Source: Centropus unirufus | Lineage: Eukaryota > Chordata > Aves > Cuculiformes > Centropidae | Reading direction: 5' to 3' | Assembly (NCBI GenBank): GCA_013397695.1 | Contig: VYZI01000073.1 | Location: 3,038,837 to 3,102,836 of the forward strand | DNA: 64,000 nucleotides | Shown here: positions 29,268-44,614 of the stretch, one piece after another | Numbering within the stretch: position 1 is the first letter of the stretch | Layout of the letters: each line of letters begins with the position of its first letter | Program-made: the position numbers and the translations under genes | Notes under the pieces: generated by a model | What the model saw: only the letters and a program-made list of their open reading frames with translations | What the model was told of the DNA's origin: nothing | Databases searched by the model: none

Positions 29268-32200
29268 CTGTAAAACAAAAGAACAAGATGTTTGCTTAAG
29301 GTCAGGAAAAGGGTGGGGGGGTGGGGAAAAGACAGACAGGAACAAAAAAAATACAGCCTATATTTAGAAGAATCTGTAATCAAGATCTGACCATGCAAAG
29401 TACTTGATCTGCATCTACATTCTAAAAAATTATTAAGGAGCAGATAAAGTATTGAAAAATATTTAACCATAATAACAGTACACGCCAAAAAACAATTCAT
29501 TCAGTAGAAAAAAAAAACCACTATCACAATGAGTTGGCATCAAGTTTCCAAAGCCTGCCCAATCCTTCATTTCCAGAAAAGCCTCCAGTTCCCCAGGAAC
29601 ATTGAAATGCAGCTTTTGCCATCTCTTACGATGTCTCACAGCCCAAGCCACTTAGAGACAGAAAAATATTTTCCCATAGTTGGATGTCCCCTGCTGCACA
29701 GGCCACCTAAAGCCATCCCTTCAGCTACGCTCCCGGCTACTCCCACAGCTCAGGAAAAGGGTGAGCAGGGCACTGGGAAGCGCAGAGGGCTCCTGCACGC
29801 AGCAGTATTTGTGACATTATCCCTCCTTGCACAAAAGCTTAAAAAAAAACTTCCCTTGACAGCTGAGAAAATTCAACATCCACCAAGAAGACAGACACAT
29901 ATGTTAAAGTGTCAGAGAAGAGCACAGTTTCCCCCCAAAGGGCAGAAATAGGAGAGAATTACTTTCCCAATGAAATGTTGCCCTGCTGAAGTCCTCACTC
30001 TGTCCTGAGGCATGGCTCCCTCCTTGGATTGCTGTCCCAAATCAGCCATGGCTTACATGACAAATTGCATGGCCCAAGGAAGCGCCTTCTCCCTGGTGGG
30101 ATGGGGGTGCCAACACCACCTCCACCTGGAAAATACCAGCATCCCCCACTCTGAAGCGCTCTCTGAATCACAGCTCAGGAGCTGGCAGTGGAGGCCACGT
30201 TCTTCACCTATACCTGACTTGCCAACTCCAGCTAGCCAGAATTCTCCCCTCCCTTTTGTAGGAGAAGGGCGCTGCATAAGGAAGAATTTGCAGTACCTGA
30301 TGCCTCGGTGCTAGCAGAGTTTCTTCTGCATTTTATTTCTTTGTAGAACAGTCAGTTGATCTCAGCAACCGAAAGCAAAGGCTCATGCTAATAATAGCCC
30401 CTTCCAGCCAGACTTCTGCTTTTATTGTTGATTTCTTTGAATAACACTCAACACACTTTGTATGCAACAGTTACAATATTAAGCATGAAAGCCAGGAAAC
30501 AAATTCTGTTTGCATTCAGCCAATGCACTCATTCGTTCTTAAATCCTGATTCACAGCTTCACCTCAGTATTTTAGTTTAACATCCACAAGTGTTAAATCT
30601 GCTCCTGATTTAAAGTACGAACAGATGCAACAGCTAATAAGGAATCCTTCCTGTCTCTCTTGCTTTAAGGAGAAAACCAGAAGGCAAGCTGTTCATACAC
30701 ATCAAACTTGCAGCGTGACCCAAACACTGCAAGATCAGCTACGCTTTGCCACCTTGAAGATTTTTTTTTTTTTACACCAGGGTGGATTTCCCCCAGCCCA
30801 GAAATTTGTTCATATTCACAATTAACGTTCTAGCAGTGTTTTAACCCATAGTGGAATGCTTGGTTAAAATCATCCTTCAAACAGATTCATGCACTGACGT
30901 CTTGTACAACGTGAAGCAGCAAGAACAGTTGAACACAACCTGTGGCCAAAAGGTGAAACAGGTGAGAGGCACATTACACAAAACCCCATTTTGTGCAAAC
31001 AAAGCTACACTTCACCTAAAAGGAATACCGACGTTTCTAGCTGTCAGAAAACACTAGAAAGTCATTTTGCTGCAAAACAAACTTTGGGTAGTGAAGGATT
31101 GGTAAAACAAGTACTAAAGGCTCAAGAAGTTTCCCAAACCACCCTGGTTTTCCAAAAAGGCATTTTAAACTTCAAGTCATCACTAGCAGTGACTTTAAAA
31201 ACACTGTTTTAATGAGCTGAAGCCTAAGGAAAAAAAAAAGGATGACATTCTTTAACTTCTGCTCTGGACAATGACAAAAATGCAGGTAGTAGCTCCAGTG
31301 GTATCTGAAATAAAAGGTTTATTAAACTAGGTACAGCCAATAAGGTGGCAATCAACACAATTCTGACTTCATATAAACTTAACTGTAGATTTGTAGCCTT
31401 TCCTCAAGCAGTTTTCTTATTATGCAGTTTTAACTAAACTATGTTATACTGAACACTAACAGGTCACAGAGCCACAGCACTCAATTACCGAGTGCTGTCA
31501 AATGAGAAAACTTCAGTGTATTAAAAGTTTCTTGTCTTCTCTAATGATTTGTTGATCAGATGCCTTGACTTCATTTGCCTAAGAGCCTACAGTTTCAGTT
31601 ATTTGCTCAAATGACAGGTTTGGTAGCGGGATTAGATGAGCACAGTCATGATGCAGAACATATTTCATATCCTAGCAGAACTGGGATAGAAATACCTTCA
31701 AGCTTTGCAGATGAACTGTGTGCAGTGTTCAAACCATCCGTCCTCCCAGCTCTCTCTCAGCTAACTCCCGTCATCCTTCAATTCATCCAGCATTCAACTA
31801 CACAGACAAGCTTCCTCCAAAAATCACAACAACTCAAACTGTAAAGCACCTTCAGAAGCCAAGCCCTCTGTTGCAGGCATAACAGTCCATACCCTCATTA
31901 CCCGTTCTCCAGCCTCCATCTTCCCTTTTTCCAATTCGCTCCCACTCCCTTTAAGATAGCATGCGCCACCAGAAGAGCTGGTTCATCTCACAGAGGTCAG
32001 AAAGCAGCTCAGGAGACCACACCAAGACTGGCTGCCCCAGCAGAGACAAATTCATTTGCTCTCTCGGTACGTGGCATCTGTTGCTCCACGTTTTTCACCT
32101 TCAGTTATGAGAATATGGGCAAACACAAACCCATTGAGGACAAACTACTCACCGAGCACTGCCCTGAAGCAGCCCAATTGTCACTAAGCTAAACAGAGCT

Positions 32201-35200
32201 GTTAATTATTCAGTGCCCAAAAACCAGTTCAGATGCTTGACCACTCTCAGCAATGAACCCGTACAAACAGCTTTGTACTCACTTTATGGGCCTTTGCTGC
32301 TATTGCTCAAGCCCATGTAATGAATTCAGCAGCACAGAGCGCTCATGTCTGCCTCGCATGTAAACACAAGGCAATTGTTCAGTTCTACATTTTCGTTGTC
32401 TTTTTGAAAAGGACTCCCACCTTTCATTAATTGACTAAAGAGAAAATTAGGATTACTACAATCGGCTGACACATTGATTCAGCAGTCTCTATCACGCATC
32501 AGCATTCGTAGAACACAGCTATGCCAAAGCCATCTATACACCCATTTGTCTTCTCTATTGTTCATGTTTTTACTTCCCAGTCTTTGACATCTACAGAACG
32601 CAGACTTCCTGATAAGACAGATACTACAGCTGAGGTTTCAAAGTTCTGCTTCCTTCACTAAAGCTTTGACTTTTTAACTCAGAGATCTGGTCTCAACAAA
32701 CTCAGGAATGAGAGCTTACTTAAAAGACTACAGCACCCAAACAAGAACATCCAGCCAAAACTTTTAGCTAACGTCAGCACTTCATATTTCAATTGAAAAT
32801 ACCTTTATAGAATGGTGAAGGTGTACATCAGGCAGTGGCTTGGAGACTCCCAGATATCAGTACTTAACCTCCCTGAAAACCAGATGGAAAGACTCCAAGG
32901 TGGAAAGAAGATATTTCTGAGAAGTGGCTTCCTCACCCAGAAAACAGGGACTCTCAAACCTCCCCCCCAGATAAGAGCTTGCACCATTGTATGGGACTTC
33001 AGGATGCACCTAAGTTTGAACTTGCTGCTTCTCTGATCTGATACAACTTTCAATAACTCACAAGGTTGGTTGTAAGGGTTCATTTGCTCCCTGTGACTGC
33101 TCATAGCAAAAAGCCTTGGGCATTTCTAAACCGTTCACAGCGGATGTTCAGCTTAGACCCAGTATTCCACATCCAAGCTGCAGTAATGTGCTCCAAAGGT
33201 TTAAACGTGCCATGTACCCTAGATAATATCAACCTACTGAGCCAAAGTCTAATTGACATTGAATATCAAGAACTATCAATCCAGAGAACAGTGTAAATAA
33301 TAGAGGAGCTACATACTCAATAAGTAGGTAGCCCATGGATTCAGGTCCCCACTTCTATGTAGTTCATGAAGCTCATTAGAATGCTCTGTAGGCACACTGC
33401 ACCACAGTAGACTTTTTGACTGTTACTAATGGTTGTTACATAAGAAAATCAGTTATAAATGAGAGAAAGAAGTCAAACTGGCAAGTCACAGAAGTACGTG
33501 CCACAAGTTCCAATATTCTGAAGAACTTCGAGGAGCCACATACCTACCTGGAAGCCATCCAAGGAGATCTGAACAGACTGTGGTTATTACTAACAGGTGC
33601 TCAGCAGGGAGCGTTCAGGGTTTCCTCTCATCACAGGTACAGCCTCAAGGAATATCGTGTATCATTCCAGAGTGGTAGAGGAAAATAGGGCTTCAAAATT
33701 CACAAATAGGGGTTGTCTACACTACACCCAGGTAAGGACAAGAGTACAAATAAGATGTTTCAAATGCCTCCTGGAATAGGTTTACCGTGCCCATGCCGAA
33801 CAGTAAAATCTCACTGAAAAAAAACTCTGCAGTGTATGACGCTCACATTTACTTCAAGGGCATGATGTGTTGAGTACTTCCCAATATTCACAGAGCTGCA
33901 CTAGGCCTGGTATTTACCTGCCTAGAAGCCACAGACTGTTTTTCACTGATCAGCACCTCAATTTTGCCACTGGACAGTGAAGGAGTCCATCAAGAGAGTG
34001 AGATCAGAAGTTCAAGCTCAACCTTTGCCAACATTCTAAGACAAGAGACATGCTCCCATACCATCACAAAGACTTCAGAGGATCACCAGTACGCTTCATC
34101 TACTGTCTGCTTTCAGCAAAATTGGTCCCAGATCAACCATTCCAGTACTCTTGTTAATGGAACCACCTGCTTGCCAACTGTGGCAATATTAAAAAGAAAG
34201 CACTGTACATAGGGATGAGGAACAGAGAAGGACTAAGTACAAGCACAGGCTGATAATGACAGGGCAAACCCAGCCTCCACGGGAAACGGAACTAAAGCCA
34301 AAACCCCACACACTGGTACTATAATAGGTGCAGGAGAAAAACGTTCAAGCTTTTTACTGCAGCGATTTGCCATAACCTCTCATTTTGTTGTACCATACCG
34401 TTCCTGAATTTGGGGGGCGTGGGGGAGGGTTGAAAGCTCAAGATTTTAATTATCCAATAGTTTGCAAGCTATTACTAACAACATATTGCAGTCACTGAAC
34501 ATGATGTCCTGGTCCAAGGCCTTCACTCCAGGGGACTGACCATCAGTCCTTCAGTGATAGTGAAAACAAGAAGTAGACTACGCTACCCAACACACCTCTT
34601 CCTACACACAGTGAGAGGTGGTGTCAAATAAAAGCATCGAAGCTCTCAACCACCTAAATAACTGGTTGTTCCAGAAGTACAAAGGAATTTAAAGACGGGG
34701 GAGGCACAGAAGGATGCCTAACCACTCAGAACAATTCTAAAACCCAGGATCCCTCTCACTGCAGTAACCCTGAAATTAAACCCGGGATGATGAAATTCTT
34801 GCAAGTCTGTTCAGTAAACAGTAATTCTTCCCATCTACTGAGGTCGAAATACTCAGTATGCCAGGCTAGCATCTGCAATTCAAGTGAGCTTCCTTCCAGC
34901 ATCCACAACAAAAAGGCCCACTGGTATGAAATAATACCATGCCTGTTGCGTCTCTCCAAGACAATATGCAGTACTCAGCTGTACCAAATGCAGAGGAACT
35001 GGTAGAACTTGAAATCTCTTCTCCCTAGGTAAAGACCTTGCACAATAAAGTTGGCATTCATTTAAGGCACCAGATGATAAGGTGATCACCACCACAGCAA
35101 CAACCACTCTGCAGCCCACAAGCAAGATTTCAGCCTGTTTCTTTTTAGAAACATTATCTTGACAAAAATCATGGACTAGTCAGCTATTCCATCTCAGGGG

Positions 35201-38200
35201 TCAAGGCACATACCAGATTACTGTGGTTTAACAAACACACAGGAGAGTAACAAGGACTGCCTATAATTCACAAGCTGTTTCAGACATTCCCTTCCCCCAA
35301 ATCCTGTACGTGCTAGACAATCAGCCAGAAGCAAATCCTTCATTTCCATCAATAATATTCTCCTGACCAGTCCTGAATAGCCCTGATAGCAAATTAGCAT
35401 TTCCATGGGCCAAGACCAATTTAGCCAATCTGCCTGCGTCCTCACACACTTTCTTTTACTTGAAAGTTGCTTTTCATTCTGTTGATTAACTGTTAAAAAA
35501 AGAAATAAAAATCAGTTTTTCTAATCATTGTATCTTTTGGGGAAGGTAGAGATGAGTTAGCATCAGAACTCAGCCCATTCTGACCTGTGTGTACATGGCA
35601 GAGAATGATGTCTTTGAGATTAAGCTTCCAATAACTACCTTACCCTCACATGTTTTTTTACTTAAACTAAGGCAAGTCCACAAGATACAGCTTTCAAAAC
35701 TGGCACAGACTTTTACAGGCCTGTAAAGGAAGGCAGAAGCAGCCTACAAAACCACTTTAAAAACCCAAACAACACAGTAAATAACTTAAAAAAAAAAAAA
35801 CACAACACAAAAACAACTTAGGAATTCCATTTTAATCCAGGCTGTGAACGTTATGGCAAGAAACAAATCTATCCAATGGGAGCATGACTTACAAAGCCAT
35901 GCCGACTCTGACAGATGGAGCCTGGGAAGATAGATGCCAGCTGCTCTGTTAGCAGTATTTTCTGCCCAATGCAGCAAACAGTCTTCATGTTGGCTCTGGA
36001 CTAAACCACCCCCCCCCACCCTTACTAAAAACCAAGAGATTATATATTAAAATATTGCTGAAAACACATTTTTTACATCTCCTGCCAAATCCAATAGTGG
36101 AGATGTCATAGTAAATGTATATGTTGGCACAATACCTTGTTAATGGCAGTTTTTGTAGTCTGTGTATGCAGCCAAAATAGCACGCCATGCTGAACTAAAA
36201 TGACAGAAGCAGACGTGCCCATGTGACATTTTCACACAATCCCTGTACACTGAATTAGTAAGAGTGCACATGCAGCAAGCTTGAGAAATTTGGTCTCAGT
36301 CTTATTTCCCATGTTTTACATGATTAAGGCAACACAAGCCCCAAGACAGAAACAACAGCTTCCATTCCTGTGGAACGCTGCACAGTATTAGCACAGACTT
36401 GTTTCAAAATTAGGCTTTTAACTTCCATGCAGTGCCTGTGATTTGCCTCACAACACAAAACACACCAATTTCTCCAGAGCTTACATAAAGTAGGCTCTGA
36501 CATCAGAGACATCAGCTCCAACTACAGACTAATGCCACCCTCAGACTTGTCAGCCAGGAAAAGAAATCCTTGGCACTTCCATAGCAGTCTTCCTTCTTCA
36601 GCACCAAGAAAGTTACCCAAGGCTTTGGAGCATGTGATTATTTTGGCACACAGAGAGCAGATAATAGGGAATAAGAGAACTTACGTTCCATTTGTTTCCT
36701 TATACACTGTCTCTCAAATATTGATCTCATTTTCTGTTTGTAATGGGGCTTGAAATTAAAATGGCTTTCTGTTTACTTTAAGCACCAGCACCCACCCACA
36801 AATTTCAGCTCATCTAGCAGGGACATGCTCACTGGCAAGCCACAGGCTTGTTTTTCATGGTTTTTTTTGTTGGAATAGGAAAGAGACACTTTGGTATTTA
36901 ATAGTTATCTTAATATCCTCTTGAAATATAGAAGCTGCAACAAAGAATCTAACTGGAATGACAGTAACTGGAGAGAAAAATCAGAAACGGGCAGATTTTC
37001 ATGCCATGCAAGCCTTTGAATTGAGACAGCTCAGAGTAACCTGTTTGGGAGAAAAGTTCTTCAGCTCATACTCTGTTAAGAAGTCCCTTTTCATAATATT
37101 GATAACAATGGTTCCTCCTATGCATTGTTACTTACCTCCTTCACCTTACTCTCAAGGACTGGTGCGTGCTCACACAGTCAGAGGTTTATCTCCACTTTGA
37201 CAAATCAAAGCAAGGGAATCAGCCCAGAAAACTATAATCTATCACTGGAGCCAAGAAACATGCTGAAATTTGAGGACCTCTTAGAGGTGTGCTTCCAAGA
37301 ATATCTTTCTTTCCACATCCTCCCTCTCTAGTCCTCGCTATCCTCCTAGGCAGGCCTGGAATCATAGCAGATAGCACTGAGTAAGCCAAGCTACGCCAAC
37401 AAGATTTAACATAAAGGATCAAATCCTGGTGTCACTTTTGACACACTGTCGCTGCCCAGATTCTACAGTGCAAGCAGTTCCCAAACATCAAGAGTGTTTT
37501 TTAAGAGAAAGAACAAAACAATGACCACTACAGGGTCAAATCCTCCTCTAATACACTGTGGCACTACACTGCTGACTATTTAGTGTCAAGGAGATGAATA
37601 TACTCGCTCCAGCAGGAAAACATCCAAGGGCTTGTGCATATCTCAACGCTGGCACGACGTGCTTAGACCAGAAACCAGTGGATCCCCACAGTTCCGCAGT
37701 AGCTTGCTTCCCAGCACAAAGCACACTCTCACACAGCACACAGGCTGTGGTAACATGGAAATAAAGTAACCAACTGCAGTACAAGGAGGGATTGTTTTTA
37801 CAAGAACTTGTTTGTAAGTGGAGAAAAAAAAAAAAATCAACCTAGTTTCTCTATCAGAACACAAACAGCTGCAAATATTGCTTAGGCATTTATTTACTCC
37901 TGGACCTGCCTGTACAGTTTTTATCTGTGCAAGAACAGTATACCCAAAGTTTAAGAATTAGCTTTAATTATGTTAAAGTTTGAGCCTATGCTTAGCAACA
38001 GCATTCCAAAAACCTCGCATCCATAAGGGCATTTGAACACTGGGTTATTTCAGTTGCAGCAAGTAGCAACTAAGCTCCTCAACAACAGAGACAACAGAAC
38101 AAAATAGATGGCTCACAAGAATGGAGAAAAGGAGAGGGAGAAGGAATGGCAAGTCAATAATATAACAGTTTATTTTCCATAAAAATCCATGAACAGGGCA

Positions 38201-41200
38201 GAAGCTTACACAAAGCAAATAAATATGGCAGCCTCCATATCCAGCAACAGATAAAATTTAACTTACAGAAAGCAACAGAAGACCAAAAGCAAGTTCTTCA
38301 ATAGGAAATAGGGTCAAGTTCAGAAGTGAGGGAGTTGTTCTGTTTTGGTCTTGAAAACCAAGTCTTGGCGAGACAGTGACTGTGACGTCAGCACAGCAGT
38401 AGTTCAAGTGTGTAACTTTTTCTACAAATACAGCTGCAGAGCCTCTGGCACATGCAACTACAGCAAAGTTTTCTAATCCATGTTGAAGTCCCACTGATGT
38501 TTTGATGCTGCTGCTACACATGATTTTAAAGACTACTTCCCTTGGAGTGGCATGAGGGGCAGCGTACCTGGCACACCCAGCTGCTTCAAAGCTTGGGATG
38601 CCCTCTCTGCACTGCAAGAGAGGCAGAAGTAGTCCAAGGAAATTACACGTCCGTCTGCTGGCAAGGCTCAGCTACCTGAGATAAGATTCCTACTATGATG
38701 CTAGCAGATGCAAGCATGCCTGGGACTGGAACAACTACGTTTCATAAGCTCTGTTCAAAACTAAAACAGCAAGAAGTGGCTGCGTCAGTCGTAAAACATT
38801 GTGCCCTAAAAACATGCTCTCAATTTTACCAAAGAAAAAAAATAATACAGCATTTACACATAAATAAAATCCTGCATAAACAGAAGGATGGAAAAAGAAA
38901 TACTTTATACGAGAACAGCTAAAACACTGAAGATGTGTCCAAAGCAAAACTGAAGACGGGTCTTTTTAATATCTCCCCTCCTAACCAGTTCTTTCAAGGG
39001 GAATTGCTCTTCAGCTTCCCTCCTTGCCATTTTTTAAAGAAAATTGGAAAGAAAAAAAACCTTTTCTGTTTGATAACTACAGAAATTCATTTTCCTAGTC
39101 AAAAAAAGAGACTTTTCTTGTTATCGTGAATGGCCACATTTTTGTGCCCATTATACTTAACGATGATGCATTTTTCTTAGCTTTCGCAGTGGTTAGTTTG
39201 CATTTAGTCATTTTCTGAGGAGGCAAGAAGCTTAAATGAATATCTTTTGCTCATTATTTATGCTCTCTATTTGCATAACTCCTTCAAAACGGCTCCATTA
39301 AATACCTCTTCCCCTCCAAGGCCAATTTTAAAAAGCCTCTTGCTTTATGAGACTGACAAGCATGACTCACAGTATTCCCCACATTCATTCCCCCAGGCCT
39401 CGTGGGATGCCATACAGCCACTAAGTACCTGTTTCAGTTCATACTCCCCCGCTCCTAGTGCTGCTGCAGTAACCCCTTACAGCAACCTGGAAAAAAACTA
39501 AAGCCACCTCTCGAGCTGCCTGATGTAGATAGGAAGCGAATAGTAAGAGTAATTGCTTTTAATGCTGTCCTTCTACCACGTCACAGTCAGCAAGGGAGAA
39601 TGGCTGGAGAGAGGCACACGAGGAAGGAGTGTTACACACCCTCCCCCATTCCTCCTGTGCTTTTACTCCTGCCAGAAACTTAAGAGTTGCTCAAGACCCT
39701 CCAGTTGCTTTTCAATAATCCTTCAAACCATTCCCATTTTCTGTCATTTCCATGTGAGAGGAGCATTGTCAAATCCCCACGTGCCTCACTTTCAGGACCA
39801 AACCCAGCAGCTTTCCTGCCCTCAGAAGGGGTAGCAGCCCACAGCCATATCCCTGCGTGCTTGGCTTCTAACCCCAGTAAACGAGCCCTTCTCATAATTA
39901 CAACAATTACTTCCCTCCATCTCTGAATGGTCAATATTCACTGCAGAGGAGATCCTCTGACAGGAGCAGATCTTACAGTTGTTCTTCATGGACAAGTGGG
40001 TTTCCAAAGAGAAAACGTGCTAGAGTGCTTTCCATTGACTGTTATCCTTCTCCGTTGGTTTAAAGGATTGACCTCTAAAAAGAGATTAAATACACATCTA
40101 GAAAGAACACAGCCACTACTCAAACCATACAAAACTTATTACAGTAAGCAACATTGCATGAGCCCAAGCTTCAGTTACTTCGATCGCAAGAATTTTCTCT
40201 AACATCCAAAGCTAAAGACACCTCAGAACCGAGACACAAACTCCGCTGCCATTTCAGACAATATGTACTTGCAGTGCGCCCAGACAAGTCTCAGGACTAA
40301 CGCGGCAACCAGATCATCCCAGTGCTAGGAGAACATATGGTATGCAGGAAACACCCACGGTATCTGAAGAGAGCCCTTGCAGAGCCAAGCACTTCCAAAC
40401 CACACACACATTTTACCTAACAGGAGCCTCCATCACAGAAACAATAGCTCCTCCCAGAGATTTAGAAACCTGGCAAGACAGGCAGCAAGTGAAGAGCTGA
40501 ACGATCCCGAGCCAGCTCTCCGAGGGTCTTGCCACCATAAGCACATTGATCCATCATGTCTCTACTCGCTGGTCTGACACTCTCTGGACTCCCACTGCAG
40601 CATCATCCAAGCCACCTGCCACAAGGCCTCACAGTGGGAGCCCTGAAGGCTATAAAATCATATTTTATAAAAACCCTGCAGGATCAGGCCCAGCTCTGCT
40701 TTGCCGACACAGACCTACAGACGTACATCAGCAGAACACCGCTCCCCCCGACACATCCACCTTTCCCTCACTGTTAAGGGATCCAAAGGCCTCCAAGCAG
40801 GTTTTTATTAAGGCCTTTGCACTGCTTGGCCTCAGAGTAATGAAAGGACCAGCTTCCTGAATTTTTTTTATAAAGGAAAGGCCTGGCGACATATATGAGA
40901 GGCCTCCTAGGAGTATTACTAGCTGACAGAATCACATCAGTCCCATTGCACGCTGCATGTCCCCAGCTGCCTTCCATTTCCTCAGTATCCTACGCATCCC
41001 AGCTTCCCCAGGTGGTTCAGACCACTTCACAGCCAATGCCTTACTCTCAACCACATGCCAATAAAGATAATCTGAAAAAGAAGTGTATATAAATGTCTTT
41101 AGTAGCTGCACATTTCAAATTATTCAAACCCATGCGAGTAGAAGCTGTTTGTCTGAAAGGCATCATGAAAAACAGCTGCATAATTTAAGCTGCGAGGCAG

Positions 41201-42530
41201 CAAAATACACAGTTAAATAATAGAAAGAGATTAATTAAAAGAAACAGGCAAGGGAGAAGAGCTGTTCAGATGAGAACCGAAATGAGACTGAAAGTCAACG
41301 AGGTAGAGAGCAAGCATGTGAGCCGGTTTCAGCGGCAGCAGCTGTGAGGAGAGCGCTCTTGCATCAATGGCAGCAAAAGGCAAAGTCCACAGGATTTGGC
41401 AGCAGGAGAGAAGTGAGACAACACGTCCAGGAAACGGACTGCTGCAAGCATATCGGAGACTTCAGTAACAAGAGAGAAATCTGCAAATTCACATGAAGAC
41501 CACAGGCTAGGAGAAGCACCTGGAAAGCAAGAAATGTTGTCACTAGTAACATTTTGTGACATGACAGTGACTAACATTATATGTACCAATGTGAAGAGAC
41601 AGGCCATGGCACAGCAGTTTGCAGCTATTTAGATGTTACTGCAGTAGTGCGATGCAGCTGCCTAGACACCTTGTCCTCTGGTCTATGTTTTACACAGCCA
41701 TTTCCTTATCTTTGGCTCCAGAAAACTCAGAATTACGGCATGGGGACCACAATTCCAGTATTAATTTGTAGCACACCTGGTACAACGAAGCCAAATAAGC
41801 TCAACTGAGAATGATTGCTGCAGGACAAATAATGGTTGGCAGATTTGCTGACCCCAAAACACAACAAGAAGATCAGAGGATTACGGTGAAGATTCACATC
41901 TGATGAAAGGTTAGCTGGGAAAGAAAAAAAGCCAACAAAAAACCCACACTTGCCTGATAAAGCACAGCTTAAAAAAAATAATTATCTTGTGAAACACTGG
42001 TGTGAAAAAAGCCAGGAGTCTACAGTTCCATTTTTTTGTCAAGTATATCAAAAGAATTGTTATGCTTCTAGTAGTAAACAAGCAATTTTTAACTTGGAAC
42101 TATTTATAGCCTTAAGACCACCCAGTAAGAACATTATGTTCAACTCTAAGGATGCCAAACCAGCATTTGTTTTAGGAAGCCTCCTCTGCACAAGTTCTGG
42201 GAGGCCTCCCCGATTCCTTAACCAAAGCAGGAACAGTTCCACGTTCCACACTTTATTCCTATTTGTCTTTGAGATTATAATAAAATTAGGGAAGTGATGT
42301 AAGTCATGTCTCCGTGAGTTTTTTCACTGCTCATCACTACAGTATCAGAGCCTACTTGCACAGGGAGCACTGTGCTTTACCTTCTGCCGATGGAAGGAGT
42401 AGAGTGTTGATTATTTTGGGCTCTTCAAAGAGGGAGGGAGGAGGAAGGGAAGGCACTATGACAAATACATGTGATCTTAACATCAGAAATGTAAGGAACA
42501 TTCGAAAGCTGCACCTCACTTCAGAAGAGA
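29268..42530. other. ABI1 intron 1, left part: no gene
   Basis: This is AT-rich intronic DNA between the exon 2 acceptor and the CR1 at 42.5 kb. I checked open frames above 90 codons (for example 29529-29951, 38258-38617 and 40546-40860) and none shows a known domain or convincing splice boundaries. Sequence near 40.2-41.0 kb is somewhat richer in GC. No RNA gene was recognised. Confidence 0.65.
31474..31498. repeat. Short inverted repeat (9-bp arms)
   Basis: acagcactc and gagtgctgt are perfect complements around a 7-base loop, in intron 1. It is too short and isolated to call an RNA gene. Confidence 0.65.
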
Positions 42531-42532
42531 CA

Positions 42533-42985
42533 TCCTTCAAAGGAGGGCCACGAAGATGAGCAGAGAGCTGGATCATCTCCCCTGTGAGGACAGGCTGAGA
42601 GCTGGGATTGCTCAGCCTGGAGAAGAGAAGGCTCTGGGGAGATCTTATAGCAGCCTTCCTGTACTGAAAAGGGACCTGCAGGAAAGGCGGGGAGGAGCTC
42701 TTTATCAGGGACTGCTGATAAAGGTGAGGGGGAACAGTTTTAAGCTGAAAGAGGGGAGATGCAGATGAGATATCAGGAAGAATTTTTTTACTGTGAGGGT
42801 TGTGAGGCATTGGAACAGATTGCCCAGAGAACCTGTGGATGTCCCATCCCTGGAGGTGTTCAAGACCAGGCAGGATGTCTTCGAGCAGCCTGATCACATG
42901 CAAGGTGTCCCTGCCCATGGCCGGGGAGCTGGAATTGGATGATCTTCTAGGTCTCATCCAACCCAAACCATTCTACAATTTTAAA
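42533..42985 (+). mobile_element. CR1 LINE 3' end, about 450 bp
   Basis: This is the longest transposon copy in the window. It runs from 'aaggagggccacgaagatga' through 'gaggacaggctgagagctgg', 'cagcctggagaagagaaggc' and 'gcattggaacagattgccca' to the tail 'catccaacccaaaccattct'. It covers the very end of the CR1 reverse-transcriptase ORF region and the 3' UTR; the 5' end is truncated and no intact frame remains. It lies antisense to ABI1 in intron 1. A 204-codon open frame read on the opposite strand (42352-42966) is a by-product of the CR1 sequence and not a gene. Confidence 0.93.
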
Positions 42986-44614
42986 ATTCCACCACAGCAG
43001 AAGATTAGAAGAGGCCCAAATCAAGAGAAGTTTTGATTTTCAGAGATGTTTTCACCTTGCCAAACCCAGCACTTACTAAACGTATTTGATCTGGAATCTT
43101 AGATATTATTAAAAATAAAATCACCTTGTAAGCAGTCAGTCTTTTTCAGGGTAAAACTAATCTGCTTTGTCAGCTTAGCCAGAAGGCTGGCTACCAATTT
43201 TATCTCATGTTAATACAGACTGTTGAATTTTACATGTTACATCTGAAAAAGCTGCACTTCACTTTCACTCCAAGCCGAAGTTCTCCAGGATGTTTTCCCC
43301 CTCCCTTCCTTTTCTGCTAAAATATCAACATCGTAGTAACAAACCTACACCCTGCAAAGCATGCACGGCTCCTGTTAACAGCGTTAAGGTATTGCATAAG
43401 TAATGACTAACACTATTTGCACTGTCTCAAGCAAAGGTGGCATCTACACTCTTATTAATTAACCCAAGAAGAAAGACATTCCTTCTTATACCAAGAGGAG
43501 GAGTTTGAGTTCTGCTTTCAATTGCTGTACAACACAAAGAACCCACTGACTAGAAGCACTATATCTTTTATTTCACTACCTGGCCCTAAGTCGATGAAAC
43601 ACTTGAGTGAGCCTCTCCAGCACCGTCAGCAGGGCATGCTGACAGGCCAGAGGTGAAGCACACCATCTTCCTCAGAGTTCACTTCAGAAATACATGAAAT
43701 ACATCATAACCTGTTCGCCACAGAACCCTGGATTTGGCCCCCCAAGGGCTCCGTGCAAGCTTTGATCTGCAAAGGGTTATGCCTACAACCCACAGGAGAC
43801 ACCAAATCTCTGCCTGCAGCAGCTGCCTCACCAGCAAGGTCAGGAAGAGGGAGGAACCACACCGAGGTACTGGAACTATTACCAATTCAAGCAGCTACTT
43901 CCCTTTACTTAGGGGGGGAGGGAAGGGAGGATTCCCTGCGACCAAAGCCCCCCACTGCTGTCACCAGGGCTCGAATTCAGAGCAGGGAGGAGCGGGAGCA
44001 GAGTTGTAAGGGGAGGTGGTGGGAAGCAATACTGCCAAAGGAACACTGCTCTGGGTAACATAAATACAAGAGATGAAGAACGCTCAGGTAATTATGAACA
44101 AGCCTGGACACAGAGTAACTGAGGGCTCACAAGTCATTTCCCAGCAGGTAATAACAAAAAAAAACCCACACCACACTCCTCTCTACTCCAAGTTATTAAT
44201 CAAGGACAGAATACAGGCACAGAGGGAGCAAGGTACCCTGCTATCCCTCAAAGGTGTCTCAGAGAGACTTTGTCCACACAGCTGCCACCCCCCCACTGTT
44301 CTGTGAATAAGATTTCAGTCACCGGAACTGAAAAGCCAAAATTTAGATCTCAAGGTTCTGATAGAAGGAGATATGCAAAGCTCTTAAAAAAGTAACTGCT
44401 GCTAATGAGTTCAATGCCAGTTTCAAGTGCGTGCTTTCCCGAGGGATTCACTGCACTGCCTCCATGGACGTCATCTCCATGTTTCTGCAAATCCAGACTT
44501 TTTGCTGTGCATAACAGCAATTCAGAAAGGGGGTGGCGGCAGGGAACCCTTGTGCACAGCAGCACTTGATGTCCAAACAATCAGATTTTGTTCCCAAATC
44601 TGACAGCTCGTCCC

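Noticed and set aside
42352..42966. 204-codon open frame on the minus strand
   Set aside because: Most of it (from 42533 rightward) is the antisense read of a CR1 3' fragment. Such frames recur wherever this CR1 segment occurs and do not encode a CR1 protein.
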